A DNA stretch of 33,426 nt, taken from contig SWDH01000044.1 of NCBI GenBank assembly GCA_005116945.1, positions 1-33,426 of the forward strand, in the 5' to 3' direction. The stretch's first letter is position 1. Each line of letters starts with the position of its first letter. The position numbers and the translations under genes were made by a program. Below, in pieces: positions 32,703 through 33,426 of the stretch. Source of the DNA: Nitrospira sp. (lineage in GTDB: Bacteria; Nitrospirota; Nitrospiria; Nitrospirales; Nitrospiraceae). Below the pieces are notes generated by a model. That model searched no databases. It was given only the letters and a program-made list of their open reading frames with translations, and was not told where the DNA came from.

Positions 32703-33426
32703 ATGCGAGCGCGTGTTGTTGTCACAGGAATGGGAATCGTCTCTCCGATCGGGATCGGAGTGAGTGAGTTTTGGAAGTCGGCCCTTGCCGGTCAATCAGG
32801 AATTTCTACCATTACCTCGTTCGACCCGTTTCCCATGGACGGTTATCGCTCGAAGATCGCAGGCCAAGTCCGTGACTTTGCGATCGAACGGTTTCTCGAC
32901 TCAGCCCACGGCGAACGAGTGGATCGCTACGCGCAGTTCGGCCTTGTATCGACAAAAGAGGCGTTGGTGGACTCAGGTCTTCAGATGGGGAAAGAAAACC
33001 CTCACCGCATCGGAGTATTCGTCGGAGCCGGCATGGGAGGGATGGTGATGGGCGAGCGTGAAATCACACAGCTCTACCAGCAGCAGAAACCCCATCGTGT
33101 CCATCCGAACTTTATCCCCGTCATCACCCTCAATTCCGCCTCCGGCATTATCGCAATGGCTTACGGCGCCAAGGGCCCCAACTTGACCATCTCGACCGCC
33201 TGCTCTTCCAGCGCCCACGCACTCGGTCAAGCGCTCCATTGTATCCGTGAGGGCCGAGCTGATGTCGTCATCGTTGTCGGCGCCGACGCCAGCATTACTC
33301 CTCTCGTCTTCGCCGGATTTTGTTCTCTACGCGCCCTCTCCTCCAGATTCAACGATCAGCCGGAGAAGGCCTCGCGACCCTTCGATCGATCGCGAGACGG
33401 TTTCATCATGGGAGAAGGCGCCGGAA
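32703..33426 (+). CDS. fabF: Beta-ketoacyl-ACP synthase II (FabF-like), 3' end outside window
   Basis: 241 codons are visible and the frame runs off the window end without a stop; a full enzyme has about 410 residues. It condenses malonyl-ACP with a growing acyl-ACP in fatty acid synthesis in the cytoplasm. It begins MRARVVVTGMGIVSPIG, as in FabF. The catalytic cysteine is Cys167 in ISTACSSSAHALGQAL. VFVGAGMGGM and ASRPFDRSRDGFIMGEGAG are family motifs; the His residues lie beyond the window. ATG at 32703 follows a purine run (AAGGATTTCAAGAAG). No acpP is seen immediately upstream, so it may be one of several synthase paralogues. A related KS of a special pathway cannot be excluded. Confidence 0.88.
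   Translation, partial: MRARVVVTGMGIVSPIGIGVSEFWKSALAGQSGISTITSFDPFPMDGYRSKIAGQVRDFAIERFLDSAHGERVDRYAQFGLVSTKEALVDSGLQMGKENPHRIGVFVGAGMGGMVMGEREITQLYQQQKPHRVHPNFIPVITLNSASGIIAMAYGAKGPNLTISTACSSSAHALGQALHCIREGRADVVIVVGADASITPLVFAGFCSLRALSSRFNDQPEKASRPFDRSRDGFIMGEGAG

Overview
The window looks like a chromosomal segment of a Gram-negative, diderm bacterium with about 55-58% GC, most probably a Nitrospira-like member of the Nitrospirota. This is inference from the gene mix (glycogen branching enzyme, RF3, HrpB, LptF/LptG, many TPR proteins), from the style of the intergenic repeats, and from the diderm export genes lptFG; no rRNA or other phylogenetic marker is present to prove it.

Layout. Positions 1-2200 are decayed accessory DNA: a secreted TPR gene whose 3' part is replaced by an out-of-frame remnant of an IPT/TIG domain, a hairpin repeat, about 650 bp without a recognisable gene, and the 3' half of a tRNA-Arg-like gene ending in CCA at 2198, which looks like an attachment-site scar. 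From 2470 backbone-type genes follow: glgB, a Tat-exported DUF882/M15 peptidase (minus), a sigma-54-type promoter driving a PilZ gene coupled to a stand-alone phage tail-sheath C-terminal domain, an orphan GroES-like protein (minus), a CheY-like regulator, prfC, and a secreted protein with two BACON-type repeats. On the minus strand come an SF2 helicase, inorganic pyrophosphatase and a DEAD-box RNA helicase. hrpB (plus) converges on a minus-strand pair, a GlcD/GlcF-type FAD/Fe-S oxidoreductase followed by a small beta-grasp protein. Then come a DUF2569-TPR fusion (minus), a D-2-hydroxyacid dehydrogenase (plus), a large cytoplasmic TPR protein (minus), a cold-shock protein with a long leader (minus), lptF-lptG (plus) and the first 241 codons of a fabF-like gene (plus, cut by the window end).

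How genes work together. lptF and lptG, 3 bp apart, encode the membrane half of the lipopolysaccharide export ABC transporter. PilZ and the sheath domain abut exactly (TAA followed by ATG) under one predicted sigma-54 promoter, suggesting a c-di-GMP-linked function. The FAD/Fe-S oxidoreductase and the hydroxyacid dehydrogenase both act on 2-hydroxy/2-keto acids but are separated by other genes. The rest are mostly single-gene units.

The most unusual feature is the repeat content. Two interspersed palindromic families are visible. One forms roughly 90-105 nt hairpins that share an apical core (GTCGAACGAGCACA / GTGCGCGTTCCGCGAGCA) while the outer stems differ from copy to copy but stay self-complementary. 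The other is a 125-170 nt palindrome lying just 3' of glgB, hrpB and lptG. Both families abut or overlap stop codons of neighbouring genes.
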